The notes beneath the pieces are model-generated. The model made no database searches. It saw nothing but the letters and a program-made list of their open reading frames with translations, and was not told the origin of the DNA. The translations under genes and the position numbers were made by a program. From an uncultured Bacilli bacterium (GTDB taxonomy: Bacteria; Bacillota_I; Bacilli_A; RF39; UBA660): DNA of 64,000 nucleotides. Numbering within the stretch: position 1 is the stretch's first letter; each line of letters begins with the position of its first letter. Positions 8,401 through 16,346 of this stretch are shown here, piece by piece. The stretch is from contig CAJTZU010000004.1 in assembly GCA_910584165.1 (NCBI GenBank), positions 1-64,000 on the forward strand, in the 5' to 3' direction.

Positions 8401-10030
8401 AAACCGCTTTCTTTTGTGCTAATAATTCTTTTCTTTTTTTCAATTCTTCATCTAGATAACTAGAAACATTTTTCATTTCTTCTGAATTAGTGGCAAAGAA
8501 TCTCACACTTTTATCTTCACTCCAACAATGAGGCATTTGTTTCATGTATTCCCAACGACTGGCTCTTGCTTCATCTGTAAAAATAACAATTTTTAAATCT
8601 ACTGCACTTTGCAAAGCAATTAACTGTAAAATAATACTATCTACATACTGGTCTTTGTAAGAACATTCACAAATAAGGGCAGCTAACTTTTCATCTACAA
8701 GAGAAATATCAACAGGAACATTTTCTAATTTTTTATATTTATCTGTAACTTTATAAACCATTTCTAATAGATTATCTTCATCCAATGTAAAGTGCTCTTC
8801 TGGTGCCTGTACATGAATAGGAGAATCAATGTTACCAATTCCTAAGCGTACTTTTAAGAAATCATCATCTGTTATCTCCCTACACCAAAAGTTTCTATTC
8901 GTCATTGTTAACATCATCGTACAATTTTTAGTTGGAATACTATTATCCCTCATAATTTGAGCAACTTTCTTATTTGCTAAAATAATTTCTTGTTCTTTTT
9001 TACCTAAATATTCTGTATATAATCTCTGTCTTTTTTCTTCTTTTTCTTTCTTTTGCTTTTTTCTATATTTAGCAGTCATTTTAGGAATAATCAAACTTCC
9101 AATAATCATAGCAAAAAACATAACGATTTGTGGTAAAACAGCCCAAAAACTTCTTGTTCCAGTAGTAAGACCATAAGCAACATTATATCCCATCATTAAA
9201 GAAGATGCTCCCATAGTAATAGTAGAACCAATCGTTAATAAAAATGGTAATTCATCATCTTGTGGTCCATTTGGAGGAGCCTCTATCAATATTACTTGTT
9301 CTTCTACTGACTCCCTAATTCTAGGAATATGATAAAAATATTCATCTTCACCATATAAATCAATATCCGCATCATTATCATCTACAGGAGCATAATCGGT
9401 ATTTTTCATTGCTTGCATTTCAGCATATGCTTTTAATCCAGCAACAGTTACTTGTTTATTAGGATTATTAATTTGAATAAAAGTTCTCATCCAAATTAAT
9501 TTAAATCCATTAATAAAAATAACATCCCCTACTAATAATCTTTGTACAGTAGTTACTAAACGATTATTGACAAAAGATTTAAATACCCCCTCTTGATTAG
9601 GATAAATGAACCAATCATCATTTACTTTTTTTAACTCTGTATGCATTTGCCCAACCATATTATTACGATAACAAATATTACAGTTTGAATTACTACCAAT
9701 AGAAATAGTATTTAACCCACCAAAATCTAATTTATAGATTTCAGTTTCTGTAGAAGGCATTGCATATAAAGTAATAAAATCAATCTCTCCTAAGAATTTT
9801 AAAATATAACTGCCATATTCTACCATTGCTACTTCTTCTACTAACATGTTAGCATTCATAATATTTACAGTGCCATTACTTTTTAAGTACCAACTGCCAT
9901 CACGTGCTTCCATTGTTACAACACATTCTCTTCCGCCCATTGGTTTATAATTGATAACAAAAGAATCTTCTATCTTAGATGGAAGCTCATATTTGCAAAT
10001 TCTATCTCTTTCTATTAGTAGTACTTTCAT
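5396..10030 (-). CDS. essC: EssC, FHA- and FtsK/SpoIIIE-type ATPase of the T7SS
   Basis: About 1544 residues, the usual EssC length. FHA-like modules fill residues 1-190 (IGSNSNCNICYRNN, LVGDVIFINGF). Two membrane segments lie near 265-320. Three ATPase domains follow: the first has an intact P-loop (GSTGSGKSE, about 730) and Walker B (LFIISDEF); the second has GQSGSGKEN (about 1080), with Glu in place of the usual Ser/Thr; the third has no recognisable P-loop. This is the motor that drives WXG100 export. The ATG at 10030 is chosen because GGAG lies 9 bases upstream; a TTG at 10039 abuts that site. It has its own promoter at 10072-10100. Confidence 0.93.
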   Translation of the reverse strand: MKVLLIERDRICKYELPSKIEDSFVINYKPMGGRECVVTMEARDGSWYLKSNGTVNIMNANMLVEEVAMVEYGSYILKFLGEIDFITLYAMPSTETEIYKLDFGGLNTISIGSNSNCNICYRNNMVGQMHTELKKVNDDWFIYPNQEGVFKSFVNNRLVTTVQRLLVGDVIFINGFKLIWMRTFIQINNPNKQVTVAGLKAYAEMQAMKNTDYAPVDDNDADIDLYGEDEYFYHIPRIRESVEEQVILIEAPPNGPQDDELPFLLTIGSTITMGASSLMMGYNVAYGLTTGTRSFWAVLPQIVMFFAMIIGSLIIPKMTAKYRKKQKKEKEEKRQRLYTEYLGKKEQEIILANKKVAQIMRDNSIPTKNCTMMLTMTNRNFWCREITDDDFLKVRLGIGNIDSPIHVQAPEEHFTLDEDNLLEMVYKVTDKYKKLENVPVDISLVDEKLAALICECSYKDQYVDSIILQLIALQSAVDLKIVIFTDEARASRWEYMKQMPHCWSEDKSVRFFATNSEEMKNVSSYLDEELKKRKELLAQKKAVSSKEGEEKADTKNIYKNFDSYFLIINDNYKLGKNVPFIRELLKVPENFGFSYLVVESSMRNLPTNCSIFVEIGEKEGAILRKNINASAQIHFTNEFETGLNMREIANTLANVPTMTKEGLSVLPTSLSFMEMYGVSKVEQFNILNRWRMNSPVSTLAAPIGVYASGEQFKLDLHEKFHGPHGLIAGSTGSGKSEFIITYILSMCVNYHPYEVQFVLIDYKGGGLAGAFENKETGVRIPHLAGTITNLDTSEMNRTLVSIESELKRRQRIFNETKDALGESTVDIYKYQRFYREGMVKEPMAHLFIISDEFAELKSQQPEFMQQLISTARIGRSLGVHLILATQKPSGVVNDQIWSNSKFKVCLKVQDRSDSMEMLKRPEAASIKETGRFYLQVGYDDFFDKGQSGWSGAKYIPSDRIIKKVDDSLDFVNNTGDVIKSIKDITKTDSADKDYGDQLTNIVKYIYTVGERENIVTNRLWLDAIPGEIYINDLKEKYGYETEPYKIKPIIGEYDKPASQEQKLLTLDLTNNGNTIIIGQSGSGKENLITTLIWSSIMNHTPEELNFYIIDCGTEALKVFRNIPHVGEIATAEDFDLSISIFQMLDEEIERRKDLMADYAGNYTEYIENSGQKLPLIVTVINNYEIFLENYGKIADNLIPMFRDGARYGVVFIISELSPSTVKSKMLQSFNNKLCLQLQNEGDYRSSLGAPKGLFPAKIFGRGIVFTENSAFEFQTAYFTERKNINNTVREAAKTLNEAYTTRARKIPVIPDKVFVNTLYDKVNGLANIPIGYSTLTKEPFFYDFQMNPFTMVLTNAMSDERMSFVYSLMKLFQKVENTAVKVVDFVDAYEQNIFGVECFKENFDQAIVTMNNEVLQNKDSNITTVYFMLGVGGIKDKLSPAGKQVIHNLFSNMATVNNAKFIFVDVLVSFKNVQVEPWYQAMVDNSYGIWLDSDAANQLVINIPNITMEDRKVNFPCIAFAVSKGRHTIIKHVIDEEEVEKHEK

Positions 10031-10071
10031 ACTGTTCAACTCCTACTATTCTTCTATTTTAATCTATTAAA

Positions 10072-10100
10072 ATTATATCGGAAAAACTTTCTTTTTACAA
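10072..10100 (-). promoter_or_regulatory. Promoter of essC
   Basis: The minus strand has TTGTAA (10095-10100), 17 bp, then TATAAT (10072-10077), with the essC start codon about 40 bases downstream. Confidence 0.65.
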
Positions 10101-10110
10101 GATAATTAGC

Positions 10111-10144
10111 AAGAAAAAAGGTAGAAGTTTTCTATCCTACCTTT
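10111..10144 (-). terminator. Terminator of the wall hydrolase gene
   Basis: An 8-bp stem (10117-10124 with 10137-10144) is followed on the minus strand by U-rich sequence. The stem includes the stop codon at 10137. Confidence 0.7.
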
Positions 10145-11489
10145 GATAAGAACCTGCATCTACTATCTCTACCAACTCCCTATGATTAGTAGATACATCA
10201 TTATAAATCATAGTAACATTGGGTATCCAATCTTTATTAGAAGGATCATCCTCTAATGGGGCATGAATACTACCTATTTCTTCTATCGTAAAAGCCCCTT
10301 TTCGATTATACTTTAAAATTTCTAAAGCTAGTTCTATAAATCCTTCTTCTTTTGTACTAAAATTCCACCAAGAACCATTAATTCTTAATCCCGCTGGATT
10401 ATTAGAATTTAAAAATAAGGGACTATCCCAACCAGTTTCTGCTTGGGTAATAGAATAAACTAAAAAAGGATCAACACCTAATAGTTTACTGTAATATCCA
10501 ATTTCTTTACCATAATCTGTAGGTGATTGGTATCCTGTTTGGACGTATAAATTATTAGCATTAATACCTAAATTAGCAGGTAATTGTTTTGCACATCTAA
10601 CAAAATATAAAATCAATTCTTCTTCGCTTTGTGCAATTACTACTTCTCCTTTACAAGTCACATTAGGAATATAACCATTTAAATAATTTTCACTAGTAAA
10701 ATTATTAGTAAGTTCTACTAATCGGTTATAAATAGTATCAAAATCCACTTGATAAATATCACAATATTTTTTTACTATTTTCTTTTGAATACTATCTTCT
10801 TCAGAGACTAATTCTAAAGACATTTTAGATATCTCTGAAACCATATTAGATAATAATTCTGCTTCGTTTTGTCCAGTTATAGGAGTAGAATTTATCATGA
10901 CGGTGCCATTCTTATACTCCATGCTAGTAAAATTATTAGTTACCATAACAATTTGATTATAAATACTTTGAAAATCAGCACCAAACTGCTCACAGTAAAG
11001 TTCAATGAGTTCAGCTCTTATCTCCTCTTTCATATTTTGCTCTTGAAGTATTATTCCATTACTACTTTGTACCAATGGATTAGAAGACTTTTTTGTCTCT
11101 ACTTGATAATAAGAAACAGATTCTTCTAATAAATCATCAGCATTATAATTTTGAATCAAAGTATTTATTCCACCAATAGTAACAGCAAGTGTAATACCCC
11201 CTACTACTACAAATTTAATAATACCTGTCTTAAGAGAATTTCTATTTTTTCTCGCACGATGTCTTCCATCATTATATTTTTGATGGGACGCTAACTTATA
11301 ATTTTGATTTCTAGAAATTTCTTTTCTAGGGGCAATTTCCCTATTTGGCGCAATAGCTAATTCTCTATACATTTTCCGTAATTCTATAATTTCTTCGTCT
11401 GTTAAAGAAAACATATTTCCATTTTCAATATCAAAATAATAACCATTATCTGTTATTTTGGAAGGATTTAATTGTGATAAATTTCTCAT
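10137..11489 (-). CDS. Membrane-anchored glucosaminidase-like wall hydrolase of the T7SS locus
   Basis: A 450-residue protein: about 90 basic cytoplasmic residues, one membrane span (FVVVGGITLAVTIGG), an extracellular region with two copies of a roughly 40-residue unit (YCEQFGADFQSIYNQI...TNNFTS and YCDIYQVDFDTIYNRL...TNNFTS), then a lysozyme/glucosaminidase-like domain. That domain has YYSKLLGVDPFLVYSITQAE followed by TGWDS and NNPAGLRINGSW, with the Glu of AETGW as the likely catalytic acid. T7SS loci often carry a peptidoglycan hydrolase to open the wall for the machine, for example CHAP-type EssH in Staphylococcus; here a different fold appears to do the job. The role is inferred. Confidence 0.7.
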   Translation of the reverse strand: MRNLSQLNPSKITDNGYYFDIENGNMFSLTDEEIIELRKMYRELAIAPNREIAPRKEISRNQNYKLASHQKYNDGRHRARKNRNSLKTGIIKFVVVGGITLAVTIGGINTLIQNYNADDLLEESVSYYQVETKKSSNPLVQSSNGIILQEQNMKEEIRAELIELYCEQFGADFQSIYNQIVMVTNNFTSMEYKNGTVMINSTPITGQNEAELLSNMVSEISKMSLELVSEEDSIQKKIVKKYCDIYQVDFDTIYNRLVELTNNFTSENYLNGYIPNVTCKGEVVIAQSEEELILYFVRCAKQLPANLGINANNLYVQTGYQSPTDYGKEIGYYSKLLGVDPFLVYSITQAETGWDSPLFLNSNNPAGLRINGSWWNFSTKEEGFIELALEILKYNRKGAFTIEEIGSIHAPLEDDPSNKDWIPNVTMIYNDVSTNHRELVEIVDAGSYQR

Positions 11490-11516
11490 GTTTTACCCTC
11501 TTTCTATTGTATATTT

Positions 11517-11545
11517 ATTATACCACAAGAAAAGAAGTGAAACAA
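11517..11545 (-). promoter_or_regulatory. Promoter of the wall hydrolase gene
   Basis: The minus strand has TTGTTT (11540-11545), 17 bp and TATAAT (11517-11522). The -35 box lies inside the terminator hairpin of the upstream gene (11531-11555), so the two elements share sequence. Confidence 0.55.
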
Positions 11546-11555
11546 ACACTTCTTT
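11525..11555 (-). terminator. Terminator of the PurA-like gene
   Basis: A 9-bp perfect stem (11531-11539 with 11547-11555, 7-nt loop) is followed by a short U-rich run on the minus strand. It overlaps the end of the PurA-like coding region. Confidence 0.7.
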
Positions 11556-12921
11556 ATCTTCTAATAAATTCTTTTTTCAAAATATATTCTCTATTTTTAG
11601 CCCCTGTACCAAGTGCACAAATATCTCTATTCGTTTCAGATTCTAACCAATCAAAATAGTTTCTAACATATCGATTAAAATAATAATCTTCAAAATTTCC
11701 GCATTTATGTTCATAACTTAAATCCAAATGTTGATAAAAATTTAAATAGAGTGCGTAAGGAGTATTGATGCGACAATTATTTTTTAATTTTTGAATATCC
11801 AAATCATAGAGTTTTCTTTCCATTTTCGTTACTGACGTTTGTTCAGATTGGTCAATAATAGTATTAGGCGGATATTCACTACTAATCATAGGAAGCTCTA
11901 TAATTCTACTTTCATACTCACTAAACCCTCTTGACTTATATACTAATCTTTCTAATTCTAAAGCTTCCAGTAAAGTAATTTCTTCTATTTTTTTTAAACG
12001 GTATCCCATTCCAAATAGTTGTTTTAAATAAACTTCTGGACAATGAACCATTAATTTTTTTATTCTTCTAGGCTCTAAATCGTATGGATAACATTCAACA
12101 TCTCCTTTGAAAGGATAACTACCATACATAGAAGATAAATTTAATTGTGTCCACATTAATCTATCTCCAGTTCCATAGGAACCAGATGAAATAAATCTAC
12201 CATCTCTTGTAATATCACTTATACGAATAGGAAATGGTCTAATAACCATAAGGGTTTCTAATAATCTTTCTGCAGAAATACCAGAATCTGCTAATAACTG
12301 TGCTGTAGAAACATTTCTACTTGTTACATAAGGATAATTACCACTATGATTTAAATCTAAATCACATCCCTGTGCACCTTCCATAACTACATAACCATTT
12401 GGATTATCCAAATGACTATAAAGACGATCCATCCATTCTTCATTAGAACAAACAAGAGCATTTTTATAACCTTTAAAAAATTGTAGTTCTGGCTTTCGAA
12501 TAACTTTTTCTTGTGTTACTGCACCACAACCTTTAAAAGTTGAACCGCTAGTAATCGTTCTTCTTTCATATTCTTTATGTCTTTCTTCTATTAAAGGGAC
12601 CATTTCATGAACATAAATTTTTCTATCACCTAAAAGAGGCTCTACTTTAGCATATTCTTCCATAAAAACTTCCATATCAATGGCAGACCCTGGGCCTATA
12701 AAAAGTTCTGTATTAGGATTGATAGCAGAAACAGGAATATTTCGAAATACAATAGCATTTCCTTTTTCATCTACAAATGTATGACCAGCATTAGGCATGC
12801 AATGCGTAATAGCCGCATTTAATGGAATGGTTTTATCTGTAGCTATTTCCCCCACTAATTTTGCTTTTCCACAACTTCCTGCCGCACCATCAATTACAGA
12901 TATGACATTTTTGACTACCAT
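11554..12921 (-). CDS. Divergent adenylosuccinate synthetase (PurA-family)
   Basis: 455 residues with the PurA motif order: a GTP-loop-like DGAAGSCGKAKL at residue 11, PNAGHT around 43, a GSTFKGCG equivalent of GTTGRGIGP, EGAQGCDLDL followed by YPYVTSRN, and a C-terminal LGTGAKNRE equivalent of the base-binding S-x-GPxR. Canonical PurA has GDEGKGK in the first motif; here it reads GSCGKAK, so the catalytic Asp and following Glu appear to be Ser and Cys. The family normally joins IMP and aspartate using GTP. With this change, substrate or activity may differ. Start has AGGAGG 7 bases upstream. No other purA is in the window. Confidence 0.65.
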   Translation of the reverse strand: MVVKNVISVIDGAAGSCGKAKLVGEIATDKTIPLNAAITHCMPNAGHTFVDEKGNAIVFRNIPVSAINPNTELFIGPGSAIDMEVFMEEYAKVEPLLGDRKIYVHEMVPLIEERHKEYERRTITSGSTFKGCGAVTQEKVIRKPELQFFKGYKNALVCSNEEWMDRLYSHLDNPNGYVVMEGAQGCDLDLNHSGNYPYVTSRNVSTAQLLADSGISAERLLETLMVIRPFPIRISDITRDGRFISSGSYGTGDRLMWTQLNLSSMYGSYPFKGDVECYPYDLEPRRIKKLMVHCPEVYLKQLFGMGYRLKKIEEITLLEALELERLVYKSRGFSEYESRIIELPMISSEYPPNTIIDQSEQTSVTKMERKLYDLDIQKLKNNCRINTPYALYLNFYQHLDLSYEHKCGNFEDYYFNRYVRNYFDWLESETNRDICALGTGAKNREYILKKEFIRR

Positions 12922-12990
12922 AAGTATTCCTCCTAAAATTAAAAACTATTATAACAAAAAGATAGAAAAAAAGATAGAAAATAGACGAAT

Positions 12991-13018
12991 TTGCTTTCTA
13001 CAGAAATTTGTGTATAAT
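12991..13018 (+). promoter_or_regulatory. Promoter of the coiled-coil protein gene
   Basis: TTGCTT (12991-12996), 16-bp spacer, TATAAT (13013-13018). The start codon at 13057 follows a strong AAGGGGG ribosome-binding site. Confidence 0.65.
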
Positions 13019-13056
13019 ATTCACATGCAAATCACTTTTAAAGGGGGACTTATTTT

Positions 13057-14298
13057 ATGAAAAGTGTTAATCAATATTTTTCAGTTGTAACAGATAGAAT
13101 TGAAGAATTACAAAGAAAATTAGAAATTGCTCAGCATAAAAAAATGAGCACAAAAAATCCAAAATCTTATAAAAGACATCAATTAGAATGTGAAATGTTA
13201 GAAAGGAAAATAAATTATTTAAGAAAATTAGAAAATTTACCACTTCTTTTAGCAATTGAAAATTTAAGAGTAGAAGATTTAAGAAAACTACATTTACCAC
13301 AACAATTACCTGAAGACTGTACAAAAGAGCAACTTATTCAATTATTTCATTTAGAAGGATTAGCAAAATGGACAAAAAGTCCTAAAATTGTAACGCTAGC
13401 CTATATGAAAGATGCTTTTATGGATGACTTAGATGCAATGGCAACTTTATTAGATTTAAACCAAAGAAATTTTGAACTTAGAGACCAAAAACAAAAATTA
13501 TATGGTGTTGGCTTAGACGGCTCTAACTCTTACTTAAAAATTTCTTTTGATGAAAAATCATTAAATCGTGATGAAAATGTATTAGAAAATGCAATTAGAG
13601 AAGTTGAAGAAAAATTTTCAATGTCATCTTTACGAGAAGTTTATTGCTATATGCATAATACACAAACAAAACTACCTTATGAATTCATTGAAAAATATCA
13701 AGAACAAGTAGTAGCAAACAATCCTGAAATGGCTAAAACAGTAAAAAAACTAAAACGCCAAAAACATTTTAGTTGGTTAAATAAAATTTTACCATTAAAA
13801 AGAAGTAAAGCAGAGCATACTTTTATGGCAGAAGTTTTAAATTACTATAATAATAACCAAGCTGCTAAAACACTTGGAATTTCTACTATCAATATTTTTG
13901 ATAGCAATGAAAAAGAACTTAGAGAATTTGTAAAATATACTAAAAAGCAAATAACTAGAAAAAGAGATGTTATTGCATTTAGAAGAGCACAAATTGAGGA
14001 AGCAAGGAAAGAAGTACTTCAAAATATTAAGGATTGTGAAGCAGCACAAAACCAAGAAAGAGATACTTTCGTTAATTTAATTCGTTCGAAAATGACTTTT
14101 CATCCAAAAAGATTTGAAGAACAATTATGGAATGAACCAAATTTACGTGATTCTTTCCTATTAGAAGCTTGTTATTTAGAAGATAATAGGATTACAGAAA
14201 AATTATTAGAAGCTTTAAAAGTAGTTACAGCACCAATTGATGTAAAACCTCTAAAACCAGCTAAAGAAGAAGTTGCTGTTAAGCAATTAGTTGCATAA
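13057..14298 (+). CDS. Coiled-coil-rich cytoplasmic protein of unknown function
   Basis: 413 residues, strongly helical and charged, with no signal peptide or membrane segment. Coiled-coil stretches occur at about 10-60 (IEELQRKLEIAQ, CEMLERKINYLRKLE) and 290-345. The middle has a basic segment (KKLKRQKHF, LPLKRSKAEH). A strong promoter, an AAGGGGG Shine-Dalgarno and a terminator right after the stop mean it is a single-gene unit and probably well expressed. No family is recognised. It is the only plus-strand gene in the first 21 kb. Confidence 0.7.
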   Translation: MKSVNQYFSVVTDRIEELQRKLEIAQHKKMSTKNPKSYKRHQLECEMLERKINYLRKLENLPLLLAIENLRVEDLRKLHLPQQLPEDCTKEQLIQLFHLEGLAKWTKSPKIVTLAYMKDAFMDDLDAMATLLDLNQRNFELRDQKQKLYGVGLDGSNSYLKISFDEKSLNRDENVLENAIREVEEKFSMSSLREVYCYMHNTQTKLPYEFIEKYQEQVVANNPEMAKTVKKLKRQKHFSWLNKILPLKRSKAEHTFMAEVLNYYNNNQAAKTLGISTINIFDSNEKELREFVKYTKKQITRKRDVIAFRRAQIEEARKEVLQNIKDCEAAQNQERDTFVNLIRSKMTFHPKRFEEQLWNEPNLRDSFLLEACYLEDNRITEKLLEALKVVTAPIDVKPLKPAKEEVAVKQLVA

Positions 14299-14300
14299 TA

Positions 14301-14326
14301 AAAACCCAAATTTTGGGTTTTTTTAT
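14301..14326 (+). terminator. Terminator of the coiled-coil protein gene
   Basis: AAAACCCAAA pairs with TTTTGGGTTTT and is followed by T-rich sequence immediately after the TAA stop at 14296-14298. The symmetrical stem could also act on the minus strand. Confidence 0.8.
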
Positions 14327-14356
14327 TTATGTTTTTAGATTTTATTTTTCCTATTA

Positions 14357-15250
14357 TTAATTTGTACTATAAATTTGATATTCACCATTAGTTACAACCA
14401 TAATCTTTTTCCATAAAAATATAGCAATTTCTTGATATTGTAAATTATCTATTTGAATAATCTCATTAAATAATTTTTCTTCATCTAATTCTGCAGGAAT
14501 TCCTTCACTATATACAATTAAATTATAATATTGATAATTTAACTTATAATTTTTTAATTTTGGAATATAGTCATTTATTAATTTATTATTTTTCTTTATT
14601 ATTGCCTCAATTATATTATCATATAATTCTTTTTCATTTTCATACCAACTGCAGACTGGAATTATCCTCTTATCATAATCTTTCAATTTACAATATTTAA
14701 AATTTATAATAGGCTTGTATTTATTTTTAGTAAATAAACACAAACTAATAGGTTTTTCTTCAAAAATTAAGTTTAAAGCGAATAAAAGAAACTCATTTAT
14801 AGACATTACTATTTTACTACTTTCAGGTAGTATTACCTGTCCTAGAATCTCATCTTTTTCATGAAAATAATAATATTTATTAGAAATCATTATATATTCA
14901 ACATATTTAATATTGTCAATTATAAAAGATATTAATTCAAAAATATTATAAAAACCAATTGTTATAATTGGCGATTTTGTCTTTCCTAAACGATTATATG
15001 CTTCCTCAAAAAAATTAGATTTAAAATATTTCTCCACATCTCTTACATATTGTTGATAATTTCGTTCAGAATTCTGCTGAAAATACCTAGTTACTTCTAC
15101 TGCATAATAATTATCAAGATATTTAAAATAACAATCTGGTATATCAAGCCCACTATCCTCATAGTTAGGAGTAAATTGATATTTATGTTCCATATATGCT
15201 GTTGTAAATCTTTTTTCTTCTTCTTTTAAATTTGATTTTTTACTATACAT
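14357..15250 (-). CDS. PD-(D/E)XK-like protein paired with a sirtuin
   Basis: 297 residues, unknown family. Near residues 30-56 it reads YEDSGLDIPDCYFKY...YYAVEVTRYFQ. The spacing of Asp-Ile-Pro-Asp and Glu-Val-Thr within a predicted beta hairpin resembles PD-(D/E)XK nuclease cores, where the lysine can be replaced. The rest is Tyr/Lys/Asn-rich alpha/beta sequence without further motifs. Start ATG 15250 has AGAGGATT upstream. It lies 28 bp downstream of the sirtuin gene on the same strand, so the two are probably one operon. Nuclease activity is a hypothesis. Confidence 0.5.
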   Translation of the reverse strand: MYSKKSNLKEEEKRFTTAYMEHKYQFTPNYEDSGLDIPDCYFKYLDNYYAVEVTRYFQQNSERNYQQYVRDVEKYFKSNFFEEAYNRLGKTKSPIITIGFYNIFELISFIIDNIKYVEYIMISNKYYYFHEKDEILGQVILPESSKIVMSINEFLLFALNLIFEEKPISLCLFTKNKYKPIINFKYCKLKDYDKRIIPVCSWYENEKELYDNIIEAIIKKNNKLINDYIPKLKNYKLNYQYYNLIVYSEGIPAELDEEKLFNEIIQIDNLQYQEIAIFLWKKIMVVTNGEYQIYSTN

Positions 15251-15278
15251 TATGGGAATCCTCTTTCTAAAATTATTT

Positions 15279-15992
15279 CTAATCTAACTTACTAAACACA
15301 TTAACCAAATTCTCACGAATTACTAATGTCGCATATTTATCATAAGGAGTATTATCTTTATTGATAATTACTAAATTTTGACCACTAAATATTCTAACTA
15401 GACTACTAGCAGGTTCCACAGTCAAAGAAGTACCTGCAACTATCAAAGTATCTGCTTTTCTAATATAATCTTGTGCAATAGAAAAATCATCTGGTAACAT
15501 TTCACCATACAAAATTACATCCGGTTTAATAACCCCTCCACAGCTACATTTAGGAATATTTTTTGTGTTAAAAATAAAGTCAGCACTATAAGATTTATTA
15601 CATTTTATACAATGATTCCTATGAATAGTTCCATGTATCTCTAATACATTTTTACTTCCAGCCTTTTGATGTAGTCCATCTATATTTTGGGTAATAATTG
15701 CTTTAAGCTTTCCTTTTTTTTCTAACTTTGTTAAATATTTATGTGTGATATTTGGTTTAGCATCTAAACAATTCATTTTACTTTTATAAAAATGGAAAAA
15801 AATTTTTGGTTCGTAAAAGAAACATTTAGTACTTAATAAATATTCTGGCTCATAATCATATTTTTCTTTATAAAGGCCGTTATCCCCACGAAAATCTTTA
15901 ATGCCACTTTCAGTAGAAACTCCTGCCCCACCAAAAAATACAATATTCTTTGATTCATCTATTATTTCTTGTAATTTCTCAATATTATCCAT
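15279..15992 (-). CDS. cobB: NAD-dependent protein deacetylase (sirtuin)
   Basis: 237 residues from ATG 15992, which has AAAGGA 9 bases upstream; an upstream in-frame extension would add an unlikely Arg-rich stretch. It has the complete sirtuin set: GGAGVSTESGIKDFRG (NAD binding), TQNIDGLHQKAG, catalytic His in LEIHGT, four zinc cysteines (CIKC and CSC around residues 120-150), KPDVILYGE and GTSLTVEPAS. It should remove acyl groups from lysines using NAD. It sits beside the attachment site of the mobile element; before insertion it lay downstream of the small RNA and its terminator. Confidence 0.9.
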   Translation of the reverse strand: MDNIEKLQEIIDESKNIVFFGGAGVSTESGIKDFRGDNGLYKEKYDYEPEYLLSTKCFFYEPKIFFHFYKSKMNCLDAKPNITHKYLTKLEKKGKLKAIITQNIDGLHQKAGSKNVLEIHGTIHRNHCIKCNKSYSADFIFNTKNIPKCSCGGVIKPDVILYGEMLPDDFSIAQDYIRKADTLIVAGTSLTVEPASSLVRIFSGQNLVIINKDNTPYDKYATLVIRENLVNVFSKLD

Positions 15993-16086
15993 ATCTTCAT
16001 TTCCTTTCATTTTTATAAATAATCGCCTAAAATGTCGCCTACAACTTTTGAATTTTTTTTCGCAAGTCACAAACCTTTATTTTTCA

Positions 16087-16120
16087 ATAAAAAAAGTGAG
16101 GACACATAAATTGTGTCCTC
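16087..16120 (-). terminator. Terminator, chromosomal copy, of the interrupted small RNA
   Basis: A perfect 8-bp stem GAGGACAC/GTGTCCTC (16098-16105 with 16113-16120, 7-nt loop) is followed on the minus strand by seven U. No gene ends just upstream on this strand, so it makes sense only as the original 3' end of the RNA whose 5' part now lies at 26101-26160, on the far side of the integrated element. Confidence 0.65.
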
Positions 16121-16129
16121 TTCAGGGGG
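16118..16129. repeat. Left attachment-site core (attL) CTCTTCAGGGGG
   Basis: A 12-bp sequence identical to 26089-26100. It overlaps the 3' arm of the hairpin at 16098-16120. Bases to the right (CGGTTAGAGTTC) differ from those to the right of the other copy (TTTTGGTTGTGC), as expected at a recombination boundary. Confidence 0.75.
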
Positions 16130-16346
16130 CGGTTAGAGTTCACGCACTTCAAAGTTTATTTAAGTACTTTTATCTTTATTCTAATGGAATTAAAAATACT
16201 TAAATTTAACAAGTATTAGATGAATTTTAAAATTTTGGTAGTTGAAAAGGTAGTTGGAAATATAATTCAACTACCTTTTTTATGACAAGATGACAATACT
16301 AGTGTGGGTGTCTCAAACAATCGTCATATTGTCATTTTATATCTTT

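Noticed and set aside
14301..14326. Riboswitch-type structure after the coiled-coil gene
   Set aside because: It is a single simple stem with T run directly after a stop codon, fully explained as a terminator.
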